Of a DNA stretch of 64,000 nt, positions 43,647-54,325 are shown one piece after another. Positions within the stretch are counted from its first letter, which is position 1. Every line of letters starts with the position of its first letter. The translations under genes and the position numbers were made by a program. The notes under the pieces were generated by a model. It was not told the origin of the DNA, ran no database searches, and saw nothing but the letters and a program-made list of their open reading frames with translations. The stretch comes from Nothopassalora personata (Eukaryota > Ascomycota > Dothideomycetes > Mycosphaerellales > Mycosphaerellaceae): positions 2,170,001-2,234,000 of the forward strand of contig CM066298.1 of the NCBI GenBank assembly GCA_033816765.1, given 5' to 3'.

Positions 43647-44640
43647 ATGAAGGACCTTTCTGCTAACACTCTGCCGCCAAGTGCGGCCGAGAACCTCGAC
43701 TTGTCAGAGAAATAATCCCATGAAAAAATCACAGCACTTCCCGAACAGATCACCACCTCAATCCGTCAAAGCCTCGTCCAACACGTAGACTTGGCTGCGA
43801 CCTTCATCTTTGGGTCCCACGCCACCGTCACGCACGAGTGAGCCGACACCTCTGCAGGAAGATAGGCCTACATCTCATGCCATTGTTCATGATGATGTAC
43901 TTCATCCAAAACCTCGACAAGACTACCCTCGGAACGTCTCCCATTCTCGTACTGCTGAAACTACTGATCTCAGAAGGCACAATATGACTGGCTTGGTACC
44001 ATATTCTAGCTGGCGTACCTAGTTTTCGGATAGCCACAGAATCTGGGTCTGCAGAGGTATCCGCCTGGGAAGTGGATGGCGAGTAATATCCTGATCTGGG
44101 CGGTGGTGCTGTGCGCTACGTGTGCTTTTCACAACTATGCTGGACTTTTCGCTTGTCGGCTGCTGCTGGCTTCTGGTGAGGGATATATAACGGCTGGCTT
44201 TCTGACCGTTACGAGTATGTTCTGTACGTACGACGAAGCGGGGCCACGGATCTCATACGGGAGCTGTATGAACGGCTTGGCCAACGTTTTCGCCGGCTTC
44301 GTCAGCTTCGCCTGGCGAATCTTGCACATACTGAGCGGCGGCATGAACCTCACCCTCGGCGTCCACTTCTGGTTCTTCGTCCCGGACAACCCCATGCAAG
44401 CCCACTTCCTCACACCCGGAGAACATCTTATCGCCGTCGCCCGCGTTGGGAACAAAAGCACAGGCGTCGAGAACAAGACTTGTAGACGAGATCAAGTCCT
44501 CAAATCCCTCACAGACTGGAAAGTCTGGGCCTTCGCTGTGTACGCCGCAGGTAACTCGATGGGAAACGCCGAGAGCTCTCGGCACGATACTCCTCTGTTC
44601 CTAGTCCGCAAAATTCTCTCCAACTATTTATACAACTGAC
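43647..44640 (+). pseudogene. Decayed Dal5-type (allantoate permease family) MFS transporter
   Basis: A start at 43647 (MKDLSANTLPPSAAENLDL) is followed by an early TAA. A frame at about 43890 resumes with MMYFIQNLDKTTLGTSP, the D-K-x-T-L motif of transmembrane helix 1 in this family. After a further stop the frame at 44050 gives LQRYPPGKWMASNILIWAVV, helices 2-5, and HFLTPGEHLIAVARV plus ENKTCRRDQVLKSLTDWKVW, typical of the central loop. Helix 6 is mostly missing and the second half of the transporter (helices 7-12) is absent; a stop follows at 44640. Stops, frameshifts and truncation make it a pseudogene. The mutations are not strongly RIP-like. Confidence 0.75.
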
Positions 44641-44930
44641 GGCAAGATCCAGTCACACCATGGCTCAAGGGTCGAGGGATCTTGCTCTCACGTGCTTCAG
44701 GGGTGAACGAATGTGCCCAGGTATGTCAGCACCTGTCGCTGGCCCGAAAGATATCACTGCGTTTTCCCCTTTGCTTTGTCAAAATAACTTTACTCGGCCA
44801 GCAAACATTTGGGATGCGAGTTCGAGTCTCGCCAGCTCCAGGATGATTTCTTCGAGTGACATTTTGACTTGGACATTGCAAAGAGAAAATGGCTTCGGAT
44901 GTTCGTTTCATCATGCTATATGGTCATTCA
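44641..44930. other. Short intergenic stretch with a tRNA-like 3' half
   Basis: At 44811-44840, gcgag-ttcgagt-ctcgc forms a canonical T-arm (5-bp stem, 7-nt loop) followed by cagctcca, which would be an acceptor strand. A matching 5' acceptor strand (ggagctg) and a D-arm are not visible within 110 bp upstream. I regard it as a tRNA fragment or chance rather than a gene. Confidence 0.3.
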
Positions 44931-46274
44931 TCATCCATCGAATGTCCAGACGCCTGCAGTAGCCTCTGCATCACCGTGCTGTATCGCCGATTCCTTTAGC
45001 GCATCGCTCAGAGCGTCCAGATCATCTGCAGTGGAAGACGTATGCCACAACAGACTCTTCGCAACCCTGACGACCCTCAGACGTGGCAGGGTGCCCTCGT
45101 CCAGTGCGATCATGACATCAATTGGACTTATCTTATCCTCCACTCCAGGGTTCCCAGAATTTGTCAGCTCCAGCGTCCGTAAATCACATACCCGCCCTGG
45201 AGACCAGCGATGTCTGGTCGGGAGAGTAGAGGAATGTGGCAGGCAGGGAATGTACACGACGGCTTCCCTGTGTGAACCGACATCGAGGTCGAATAGGAAA
45301 GGGGAGATGTAATCGACGCTGACGCTCAGTTTTGTTAGACCGGGTAGCACGACAAGGACGCTGTCCAGCGCATTGGACGCGAGTCGTGGGAGGTTTGAGA
45401 GCTTCAGTATCTCTAAATTCGGTAGTGGCTGAACTGCTGTGCGCAGAAGATGCATCAGCGCGAAGCCCCTGGCTGCCGGACAGTGCTCGATCGTGAGGCT
45501 CCGAAGTGTCGGAGGTAGGGCTACAATGCCGTGCATGAAATGTGCGTCAATGCCGCCGGACAGACTGAGGTTCTCAAGCCTCGGTGGCCAGGTAACGGAG
45601 CCGGGCGAGACTTGGCCGTGAAAGCCCGCCGATCGTGGCAAGCGGAATGTAGTGAGACTGTCAATGTGTGAAACTGTCTGAAGTAATCTCGACAATGACG
45701 GCGATTCCGATACCATGGCAAGATCCAAGAGACGCAGGTTCGGACATTTTGATAGTGGAGCCAGGCAGTTGTCGCCAAATGTCGCTACCGGCGCAACAAA
45801 AGCTTCCAGATTCTCTTTCGTGCGCCCCAATAGTCGTGCTGTCGTTGACTTGCTCCCTTGGTGCACAAGGCCCCTCATATCCAAGACCTTGACCAGTTTT
45901 GCCAGTATGCTCTTCCGGACGTGGAGATTCTTAGAGGGTACCACAGTCTGCACGAACGGATCAAAGTTCTTTCCGTATAAATGTGGACTTGCATAGAGAA
46001 GTGGCACCGCCGCCGAGTACCATTGCCCCGATAATCGACAGCACGAGGCCAGGGTGTATTGTGATTCCTTGAAATTGGTGACGTACTCCAGGATTTGGAT
46101 GATGACTTCGTCCGGGAGGTATACAGCTGGAGTCGTCCATACTACGGGCTTTTCTTCGACGCTCGACTTTTCATGCCTCGCTTTGTCGTTGGTCTGCTTC
46201 CATCCGCCACTGGTGACATAATCGAGATTCTTCTCCATGCGGACAGTCCAGTTGCTCTGTAGGTCCAGCGCCAT
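44931..46274 (-). CDS. F-box protein with leucine-rich C-terminal part
   Basis: The frame is open from 46343, but ATG 46274 has a near-ideal context (acaccATGgcg), giving 447 residues. Residues about 51-95 form an F-box (YLPDEVIIQILEYV, then a C-x-L-S-G-x-W end and Y-A-S-P). The remainder has irregular leucine-rich segments (LRLLDLAM, LENLSLSGG, LRSLTIEHC, LEILKLSNLP, LTKLSVSV, LRTLELTN), spaced like LRR strands. Such proteins connect substrates to Skp1-Cullin-F-box ubiquitin ligases. The substrate is unknown. It is divergent from COX13 with a shared 253-bp promoter region. Confidence 0.75.
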   Translation of the reverse strand: MALDLQSNWTVRMEKNLDYVTSGGWKQTNDKARHEKSSVEEKPVVWTTPAVYLPDEVIIQILEYVTNFKESQYTLASCCRLSGQWYSAAVPLLYASPHLYGKNFDPFVQTVVPSKNLHVRKSILAKLVKVLDMRGLVHQGSKSTTARLLGRTKENLEAFVAPVATFGDNCLAPLSKCPNLRLLDLAMVSESPSLSRLLQTVSHIDSLTTFRLPRSAGFHGQVSPGSVTWPPRLENLSLSGGIDAHFMHGIVALPPTLRSLTIEHCPAARGFALMHLLRTAVQPLPNLEILKLSNLPRLASNALDSVLVVLPGLTKLSVSVDYISPFLFDLDVGSHREAVVYIPCLPHSSTLPTRHRWSPGRVCDLRTLELTNSGNPGVEDKISPIDVMIALDEGTLPRLRVVRVAKSLLWHTSSTADDLDALSDALKESAIQHGDAEATAGVWTFDG

Positions 46275-46527
46275 GGTGTACCTGCAACGCCTGGTGACGA
46301 TGATATTCTCAAGCCATGCTAGGAAATATGAAGTGGCAGGCACATGATAGAGGTTCAGAACCTTCCCAAAGTGAAGTGCCGCTAGTGCTGCGTGAGGTCG
46401 GCATGATGATGTCGATCACGTGCGCATTACGCCGGAGTTTCCCGACGCCGGTAACATCGAAGCTTCGATTCACCTCACTGCACAACTGCTGCGTAACATC
46501 AAAGTCACGACCACTACGACCGCCACA
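46275..46527. promoter_or_regulatory. Shared divergent promoter of the F-box gene and COX13
   Basis: This is the only space between the two start codons. I see no TATA box or named site. Confidence 0.5.
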
Positions 46528-47283
46528 ATGCTTGGACTCCGTGCAATTCGCTCGCCGGCTATCCGCCAGCCTATCCGTCATTTCACTCAGCGACGACTCC
46601 AGTCCGGCGGCGTCCAGAGCCCAGCCGACAATGCCTTCAACCGCGAACGAGAGGCCGTGAAGCAGCATGCCGCCGAGTCAAGTGGTAAGTGGTGCCGATG
46701 CGGCAGTGCGCAGATGAGGAAAGATAGACGGGCGGCGTTGAGTAGGAGTAGCAGTCGTATGGCGTAGGGGAATAGTGGCAGCGGAGGGTGTTGGAAGAGA
46801 AGGAGCACATGGGAGACACAGCGCACGATACCGTCATGTTATGAACACCACAATACAATCCGATCAGACCGCTAACCACTTCTCCCACAGATCTCTGGCG
46901 CAAGCTATCCATCTAGTACGCTTTCCCGTTACATCACACCTACCCGCGGCCATGCGCACCTCACCTCAATCACAACGCCGCAAATCTCCGATCTGTCACA
47001 CTGACACCCTACAGCGTCGTCATTCCATCCCTTATCATTGCCAGCGTGAACGCATGGAGGCTGTGGGACGAGCACTGGGAGCACGTTGCTCACGGCCCAC
47101 CGCTTGAGGAGAAGACCGAATATCCATACCAGAACATCCGAACCAAGAACTTCTTCTGGGGTGATGGAGATAAGGTGAGCCTCATGCATCAGGACAGACT
47201 CAGAAACGGGCGCCGCTGATCGCGCTTCGCAGACCCTCTTCTGGAACCCAAAGGTCAACTACCACAAGAAAGAAGAGGAATAA
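46528..47283 (+). CDS. COX13: Cytochrome c oxidase subunit 6A (Cox13), four exons
   Basis: Exons 46528-46684, 46891-46915, 47015-47174 and 47233-47283 join in phase to 130 residues. Introns start gtaagt, gtacgc and gtgagc and end in cag. The start MLGLRAIRSPAIRQPIRHFT is an Arg-rich mitochondrial presequence. DLWRKLSIYVVIPSLIIAS is followed by NAWRLWDEHWEHVAHGPPLE, YPYQNIRTKNFFWGDGDKTL and FWNPKVNYHKKEEE, the hallmark blocks of fungal subunit VIa, including its single membrane helix. It sits in the inner mitochondrial membrane at the periphery of complex IV. The 25-bp second exon is unusually small but needed to complete DLWRKLSIY. Confidence 0.93.
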
Positions 47284-49294
47284 ATGGCGCCTTGATACGA
47301 AGCTAGAGAGCCTTGGCCTCTACTTCGACGTGAAGGCCGCCTCTGCCGCCTCATGACGGCAAGATGCATGGGCCGGCGGCTCTAAGCAGATAGCTGTGCC
47401 AATCACTGACATACTCGTACTGGGTCCCGAGAGATTTGAAGGGATCAGGGCGAACCTCGACCTACATCCGTGGTGTATATATTAACCTGCAAGGCATTTC
47501 CATTTGTTCTCAGTCATCTCCCACTGGTTCGCGAGACAGGTACAGCCAATCGAGTCCACTGACAACTTAGCTAGCCAGGTCCAAGAACAACCACAGGGCA
47601 GCCCACTGGAAAGTGCAAGCGAGATCAACACCGCCTGGACCTTCTCAAGCCTACCGCCGTTGCATCCAGATCTGCATTGCACAATGTGGGACACTATACT
47701 CTCCGTCAAGATCAAGAGAACAAGCATTCGATTGAATGATCCAGGCCGCAACTACAACAATATCATGCCACTCCGACAAAGAAACCCCGGCTCAAGAGCA
47801 GCAGTTTCCATCCGACAAGGGCGTTCTTGGCATCAGAATTATTCGCACGCGGCCGGCCAGACAATCTCACCCCATCTGATGTGCTTTGCACCCGCTGTAT
47901 TTCCGAACGCGTCTCGACTTTTCAATGCCGTCCTCTCTCCTTGCTTCTTGGCACTGTCCATGTATTTTCCCACGCCACGGCTGGAGCTGATTTCCGTCCA
48001 AGTACCAACACTTCGTTACATCATCTCTCAACAACCTCACGATCAACCAATCACTGCCAATTCACAACCAAAATGGCCAGCACCTCCGCACCAGTTCTCT
48101 CCACCGAGTACAAACACAAGGGTCGCAAGTGGTTCGAGTGCGTGGTTGAGCGAACTATCTGCACGGGTTGTGAGATCCGACGCAGCTTGTAGATGCAACT
48201 TGTTTGGCGGAGACTCGCCGAGCCTTTGGGAATCATGCAGCAGAGATTCAATGCGTCGATGTACGATCTAGAGGGTTGTACCTTTGATGTCGCGAGGTAG
48301 CGTTCAGATTAAAATGGGAGCTGAGCTTTGCGGGCTTTGATTATGGTTTCCATTTCACCTGTTCGGGGAGTTCGATTTCTTCTTGTTCGGTCGCAAAGTT
48401 GTGCAACACTTTCGTGGACATGTCCCTCTGTTCAAGTGCGGGCGATAATACTCCTGGAATCATGGATGAGTGTGCCCTTGGTAAATCATCGCGCTTCCTA
48501 CACAATCTGATCTGTACGGCATCGCTCCAGCTTACTAATAGAGCCTAGCCACTATACCATGATGCTAGGCTAGCTGGTATGCATTCAAAAGCCTCGTTCG
48601 AAAGGAAGAGGGGCCGCAGAACAATATCAAGGCGTAGGGAACAAAGAAGACCGAATGCCAGAAGAAATGTCTGGCATCGCACCTGGACAGAGACATCTGC
48701 TCACAATACTCAGGATAATCTGACTCCAGGCTTGCGTCCTGGTCTTATCTCAAAAGGCTTGCCCCCATCTTGTCATAGCACCACTGCTGCTTCACCACCT
48801 GGAAGATCTTCCATAGCCAATACCGACCCGCCGTCGTCTGTCTCTTCTCGATGGCACGGCAGTATACAGCCCTCGTGAGGTCCAACAATGGGATTCAATC
48901 TCCGGAGACTAGCGGTTTAGAGGGGCCGGAAGGAAGTAGAGGCAACCATAGGTCATGCCATAGGGCCAGATCTGCCACTCGAAGTCATACTCATCGGTTC
49001 CGGCAATATTCGAGAACAAAGTGATGACTTGAGGACGAAAAATCGTACATGGTCTCGCGAAGGTACGACAGTCCCTAAGCACAGTGATAACAAGCACACC
49101 TACTATCGAAAGATGCTCCGGCTGTGCTCAGATCTGACATTGTCTCAGCAGGCCTACCTACCCTTGCCGTTATCTTCTGTCACGCCCGCGCCTTGCTTGC
49201 CACGACACAGTAGCACCACGTACGCGAAATGAAGTCAAGTAACATCTCTGAATAAGGTCAATCATGCTAGTATATCACGACTCTAACGGCAGGT
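47284..49294. other. Two-kilobase region without a supported gene
   Basis: The longest frame (47504-48271, plus) has no protein-like features. A 39-codon frame at 48073-48192 has a good start context (ccaaaATGgcc) and Lys/Cys-rich ending (KHKGRKWFE, CTGCE) and could be a first exon or a truncated gene. I see no RNA gene. Confidence 0.35.
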
Positions 49295-50896
49295 ATGGAC
49301 ACTTTCATCTGTGAGGGTAGAATGACTCCCATACGCGCAATCTGCTGGGACAACTTTCGGGATATCGCGCGCTATGAGCAGCTCCTGGCAGATAGCAAAG
49401 CACCATTGATCCCAAAGTTCTTGACATACACAGAGACATTGTCTGAAGCCGACGCTTTCTCCGCCATCCAAATATTGAGGAAAGATGTAGACATGAGGTA
49501 CCAAGAGATATGCAGCGAGATCTCGACCAGGGGTGACAAGATCATCAGTCGTTGGCGCGGCTTCGACATCGCTCGGCGAAGTCAAGAGCTTCGAGCAGCA
49601 CTGCCCGACGGCTTTCCAGACGACGAGTGGGGTCACTTGCAGGCCTACTTCAGCAGAAAACCACAGTCGCCTGTGTCTATGCGAGATCAGCATCGTTCTA
49701 AGTTCTTGCTACCATTTCTGGACCCGAGGGACTTGGCCAGGGATTCTTCGAAGCTTCTCCAGTTGATTGAGACGCGCAGACGAGACACCCCTGCACGTCA
49801 TGCATGGAACGACCATCGGACAACGACGTTCGGCCGTGAAAGTGGGATGCTGGCCATGAGGTGGGCCCATGTCATGATCTCTCCTCAAGAAACTTCGTAC
49901 GGTCAAGCTGTTGACTTCGACTACGAGCCGTTCCATGAATGGAAGACGATTAGTTTTCCCGTGGCCGAGACGCTTTTCACGGCACAGCAACATCTGTACA
50001 ACTTTCTTGGAAAGATCATAACACGCATTCTGGACCGAGCTAAAGGTCAGGATTCTGGGTGTGAATCATGGCCAACAGAAGCGGATAGTCCATTCGCAAG
50101 CCACAACTCGAAGGCTGGGAAGAAGGGCATCGGGCTATTCTACGGGCCTGTTCAGCATTTTCAACCGCTTCCAGCCTTCGACATACACCGCCTCTTGGGC
50201 GTGATGCGCGAGCGCCTCGAAGCAGCACACGAAGAATACTGGTTGCTGCAGACAGGTATGTATATTCGACTGCTAGCAAGCACGAGATGCTATTGCTGAC
50301 GATAACTCGTACGTCTAGACGTCCTAGCGGCTTACGATACCGTAGCTAGTATCGCCCAACGAACATATTTCTCGTCGAAACAGCATGATGATCCATGGGC
50401 AGCTATAGCCTGCGAGCTGATACAGCCGCTGGATGACAGAGCCCAAGTATGGTATATCATCGAAGTTATGGGCGCATGCATAGAGCAAGTAAGTCCGCAC
50501 TTGGTTGTTGGCACTATACCTGACCGTTCAATGCCACTCAGACGCTTACCGATGATATAGATATATCAACAGTATTCTTCTGGTGTCTCGCCAGACGAAT
50601 CGCAACTGGCCAAAGAACTGGACGCCACGATTTGTTATACTCATAACCTCATATACGACTCCTTCCAGATTCACTACCAGCGACTGATACATAGAGTCTT
50701 GCTTACAGACGCTGCTTTCGATGAATCTTTTCGCAAGGACGCAAGACCAACTAGAGAAGACTGTATGGAGACCCAGCAGATGAGACATAGACTAGAAATA
50801 CTTGGGCCCGAAGATTTCCATCGGGATCCCTTTGATGTTCTCTTTCCGAGGCACTTATGGCACCATTGTCTTCCATACACCACACGGCAGCGGTAA
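49295..50896 (+). CDS. Unknown spliced fungal protein, about 488 residues
   Basis: Exons 49295-50255, 50319-50488 and 50561-50896 join in phase. Introns begin gtatgt and gtaagt and end in tag. The second acceptor (gatatag, 50560) was chosen because it opens the frame with VSPDESQLAKELDATICY. The product is mostly helical and charged, with aromatic-rich YGQAVDFDYEPFHEWKTI. No family is recognised. Near the end a second frame (about 50835-51047) continues with GTYGTIVFHTPHGSGNVQ and a Glu-rich tail, which looks like a natural C-terminus. The called stop at 50894-50896 may thus follow a one-base frameshift or a missed intron. The start preceded by ggcaggt could also follow an unrecognised upstream exon. 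Confidence 0.55.
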
Positions 50897-51915
50897 CGTG
50901 CAGGTTGAAAATTCACTGTTGAAAAGGTTTGGACGCAGGCTAACGAAGCACTTTGGCTGGACTTTTGATACGTTCAGGGATAGAGAAATGGAAGGGGAAG
51001 AGCAGGGGGAAGCGAACGAACAAGAAGAACAAGAAGACGCAGGTTGATCGATCTGGCATCTGTAGGCCTTACCATTATCTTATATATGATGAGAAACGAG
51101 CGCCTTTGCTTCTCCGCCCATACACTAGGTCGGCGACTCTCCTTCGGCAGCCTTAGAACGTGTGCGTAGGCGCCTCCGAGAACCCCCGTCATGTAGCAAA
51201 AATCAGCAACAGCAAGACGGGATGGAGCCATTCGCTTCGCGCACGTTTCAAGCGAACCGATTTAACGGACTCTCCACACCGCATATGGAGGGCGACATAA
51301 TGTACGTGCGCACGAAACCACTTCTACCATCCGCACACTGGAGCTTTGACCTCTGGACACTTGAGGATGAACATCTTCGAGCACGTTAGCTTCCTGACCC
51401 TTCACCTATAGGCAAGCAACAACGGTCTACGACCGGGGTGTGACACCTGGGAGGCTGCTATGAATGGCGGAGCTGATGCAATCACCATGATCACGAAACG
51501 CAATTGGCATTCACGAGCCGAAGGATCGGCTGACTGGGCGGGTGATACTGTATCGAACGGTCAAGTGCATGTTCATACTAGAGCAGAGGAAACCTGCAGG
51601 CGCGATGAGAGATATGGAAAAGTTCCGGCCTCAGTAGCACAGTTTCCAGCAATCGCCTTGAACTTAAAAGTGATCAAAACTTTCAGCTTTCATTACCAGG
51701 AAGCTCGTGTGCTGCCAAAAAGTCAGGAGGTGAATAGCGAATGAATTGTTCGCGTGCCATGTTGAAAGTTTGCTGATGGCACGGCCCTTTGAACATTAGG
51801 CAGTGTCTTGGTCGACTTTCAAAACAAGGTTTGCACTTAGCTCACACTTCATGTATACGACCACCATAAAACATCACCTCGACTCATGATCGCCCCTCGC
51901 CTCGCTCCCTCCACC
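50897..51915. other. Intergenic host DNA with possible C-terminal frame of the preceding gene
   Basis: The first 150 bp may still code (see the preceding gene). The rest has only short overlapping frames; a 94-codon frame at 51460-51744 lacks protein-like character. Confidence 0.4.
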
Positions 51916-52579
51916 ATGCCGCGAACTACCGCCCCTCAAGGACAGCCCAAGGCCAAAGCGACTCTTCGTGAAAAGATCGCCACCAAACCAGCACCACTGC
52001 AATCCCCATCGCTATCGCCGAAATCCTTAGACTCCGAAGCCGATGTTGAAGAGGAAAAAATCCATGAAGCTACCTTAACCGAAGAAGGTCTCAGATTCGC
52101 CGGCTATCTCTCGCCAGAGTTGAATGAAATGGACTCGACAGCGCAGAAATGGTGCACCTGCGGCACCGATCCTTCAAAACAAGTCGACATGGAAACCATA
52201 ATCCGGTGTGATCATCGCGCTGTAAGAAATCTTTCCCGCGCCTTCCTTCTCTCCACCCGCCCCAACTCACTAGCGCTCGCCACAGTGCGATCCCGGCTGG
52301 TACCACCTGTCATGCGTCCAGCTCACAGAACAGCCACCGCGGCATCTCTCGTGGTTCTGCCCGGCGTGCAGTGCCGAAGATTGGGCCCCAGAGCACAGGA
52401 ATGGGGTGTGCAATTTGAGCAAGGGAGGGTTCGAGCAAGTCGAAGATTGGTGGCAGGAGGAGAAAGCGAGGCGCGCGAATAAGGCGTTGGAGCGGAGGGA
52501 GATTATGGATAACCTGAATAGGGCGATGAATATGAGGAGCAAAAAGCAGGTGAAAAAGTCGACTGGGATCATCGAGTAG
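51916..52579 (+). CDS. PHD-finger protein, about 199 residues
   Basis: Exons 51916-52221 and 52286-52579 are joined by a 64-bp gtaaga...cag intron lying inside the PHD finger. ATG 51916 (ccaccATGccg) has a better context than the in-frame ATG at 51886, which would add ten residues. The finger (about residues 79-131) runs W-C-T-C-G, IIRCDHRACDPGWYHLSC, WFCPACS, giving C-x-C, C-x4-C, H-x2-C and C-x2-C. The pattern CD-x4-C-x4-WYH-x2-C resembles ING-type readers of methylated H3K4, but no ING N-terminal domain is present. The N-terminus is Pro/Ser/Lys-rich; the C-terminus is a charged helix ending KKSTGIIE. Histone reading is inferred from the family. It is convergent with the Myb gene. Confidence 0.8.
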
Positions 52580-52726
52580 GATGAGGTGTCGGAGATGCGA
52601 CTTTGGAAGCGAAATCGTAGTTGAGGGCATCGTCCGAGTGCTGGCTGGAGGATATGGTTCTCCGGCATTGTCGGAAGCTCGGAGAGGGGTCAAGTCTGCC
52701 CAGAACTGTCAAGATATGATACGCTC

Positions 52727-54325
52727 TCAGACATCATTGATGTTGCCCAGCAGCTCTTCAAGAGCAGGAATGGTGAAACCACACCCTCTGCCATCATGAC
52801 CTCCACTTTCGTACCATTTAGTCAGCGACGGGAGCTCGAGCTGGTTCGGATTGACAGTGTCTGGCAGCAAATTCGACAGCGAGGGCAATGGCGCTGCATG
52901 ACTTGACAGCGTAGAAGGCACTGCCGCTGGCGCTATGTTTGACACGGGCTTCGGAAGCATTAGCGTCATACGAGGATCGATGCCATTATTTTTGACCAAG
53001 TCTGGCGCTTGTGGCCTCGCAGCGTCCACAGCCCAATCGAGGATGCCGCGGTCTAGCACGATGTTCTCACCATCGTCATCGGCAGCATCAAAAGGTGTAT
53101 TCAGAAATACTTCATCCAGCGCAAAAAGTGAGGGCTGGTGTGGCTTATTACTGAAGCTTGTCTTGGCAGTGCTGGAATCATCCTTTGAGGCAACCTCTGC
53201 CGATTCGTTGACCGTGGTCGCAGCTTTTAAAGGCGGTGGTAAACGATCGCTATCTTGAGAAGGTGCACACCCAGAGGTCCTATCTGTTGACATCTTCGGC
53301 ACAGTACCTGGCTTACCAGCTCTTGATGAGCGACCAGCTGTTGAGTACTCGTTTGGATAGCGTGCGCGAAATCGATCTCGGAGGTCAGTTGGCTGGCGAG
53401 AGTGGAGGCCGAGTCTTTCATCGGCTTTGATTCGAGCCCACTGATGTCCGTGTATTTTGAAGCCTCTCAGCAAAGCATCATCTTCGGCATCTGTGTACTC
53501 GTGCCGGCCGTGCCGGTCTTTCTTTTCAAAAGGCCGGTCGATGCCAAGGCTTTTCAGCTTGTCATCGGATACTCGCTCTGGGACCGGACCTTTGACTGTG
53601 GCCCTCGGTCCATCCGGAAGTTGATTTTTACAAGACTTATAGTCCTCGGGGCGACACACGCGGAACCTGTCTTTCAGGTCGAGAGCTGTTCGCAGATGGA
53701 AGTCATAGTCTGAACAATTCAAGATTTTCGTCCAGCTGCCCACGCCAAAGCGCGCAACACCCTTCAGCAGATCTTCAGTCTCTTCATCACTCCATTTGTT
53801 GCGCTTAGCACGTCTCTGTTTAGGTTTGGATGGTTGAGCTGGAGCTGTGTCTGGCTCCTTTCCTCGACGCTTTGCAGGGGGTGATTTGGCCTTGGTAATC
53901 GCCTTCTCCTGGCTTGCCTGTGCTACTTGCTCAGACTGACGTGGTGGCAAGACTTGAGGTTTCTCCACACTGATGGAGGGCAACAGTCCAGCATCTGGAG
54001 GAGGTTGGTGGAGTCCGGATAACGTCGGAGGTATCCGAAGTCGCTTTGCAGGGTTCCGAACCGGAAGCCTTGGCAGATCAAGCAGAGCAGTATCAGATGC
54101 CTTTTGTCTCTTGGACGAACGCTCTTCGTTACGGTCTCGTATCAGCTGCAGGAGATCCTGATTCGAGGTGGAGTCCAGCCGTGCTTTCTCCAGCCGTGGC
54201 GTGCCATTTAAGGGATGCTTTTGTGAACCACTACCGTCCGGCTCAATCGGGTTCGGCAGATTGATGAAGTCCAGAGACGTCGGCCGATATGCCGAGCCAT
54301 CGCCTGCACGAGACATCATCATCAT
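52727..54325 (-). CDS. Two-Myb telobox DNA-binding protein (Teb1/Tay1-like)
   Basis: An intronless frame of 532 residues starts with a run of four ATG codons. Myb repeat one (about residues 176-228) reads RNKWSDEETEDLLKGVARFG and ends LDLKDRFRVCRP. Repeat two (about 275-327) reads HEYTDAEDDALLRGFKIHG and ends DLRDRFRARYP. The V/L-D-L-K-D-R-x-R helix is the telobox signature of TTAGGG-binding proteins, and two such repeats are the layout of fission yeast Teb1 and Yarrowia Tay1. A basic stretch (PAKRRGKEP, KPKQRRAKRNK) precedes repeat one and may be a nuclear signal. These proteins bind telomeric repeats or similar promoter motifs; which applies here is not shown. Confidence 0.82.
   Translation of the reverse strand: MMMMSRAGDGSAYRPTSLDFINLPNPIEPDGSGSQKHPLNGTPRLEKARLDSTSNQDLLQLIRDRNEERSSKRQKASDTALLDLPRLPVRNPAKRLRIPPTLSGLHQPPPDAGLLPSISVEKPQVLPPRQSEQVAQASQEKAITKAKSPPAKRRGKEPDTAPAQPSKPKQRRAKRNKWSDEETEDLLKGVARFGVGSWTKILNCSDYDFHLRTALDLKDRFRVCRPEDYKSCKNQLPDGPRATVKGPVPERVSDDKLKSLGIDRPFEKKDRHGRHEYTDAEDDALLRGFKIHGHQWARIKADERLGLHSRQPTDLRDRFRARYPNEYSTAGRSSRAGKPGTVPKMSTDRTSGCAPSQDSDRLPPPLKAATTVNESAEVASKDDSSTAKTSFSNKPHQPSLFALDEVFLNTPFDAADDDGENIVLDRGILDWAVDAARPQAPDLVKNNGIDPRMTLMLPKPVSNIAPAAVPSTLSSHAAPLPSLSNLLPDTVNPNQLELPSLTKWYESGGHDGRGCGFTIPALEELLGNINDV

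Noticed and set aside
44811..44840. Functional tRNA gene
   Set aside because: No matching acceptor 5' strand or D-arm upstream; only the T-arm is convincing.
47504..48271. 255-codon plus frame
   Set aside because: Composition is not protein-like, there is no domain, and it overlaps a better-placed short start at 48073.
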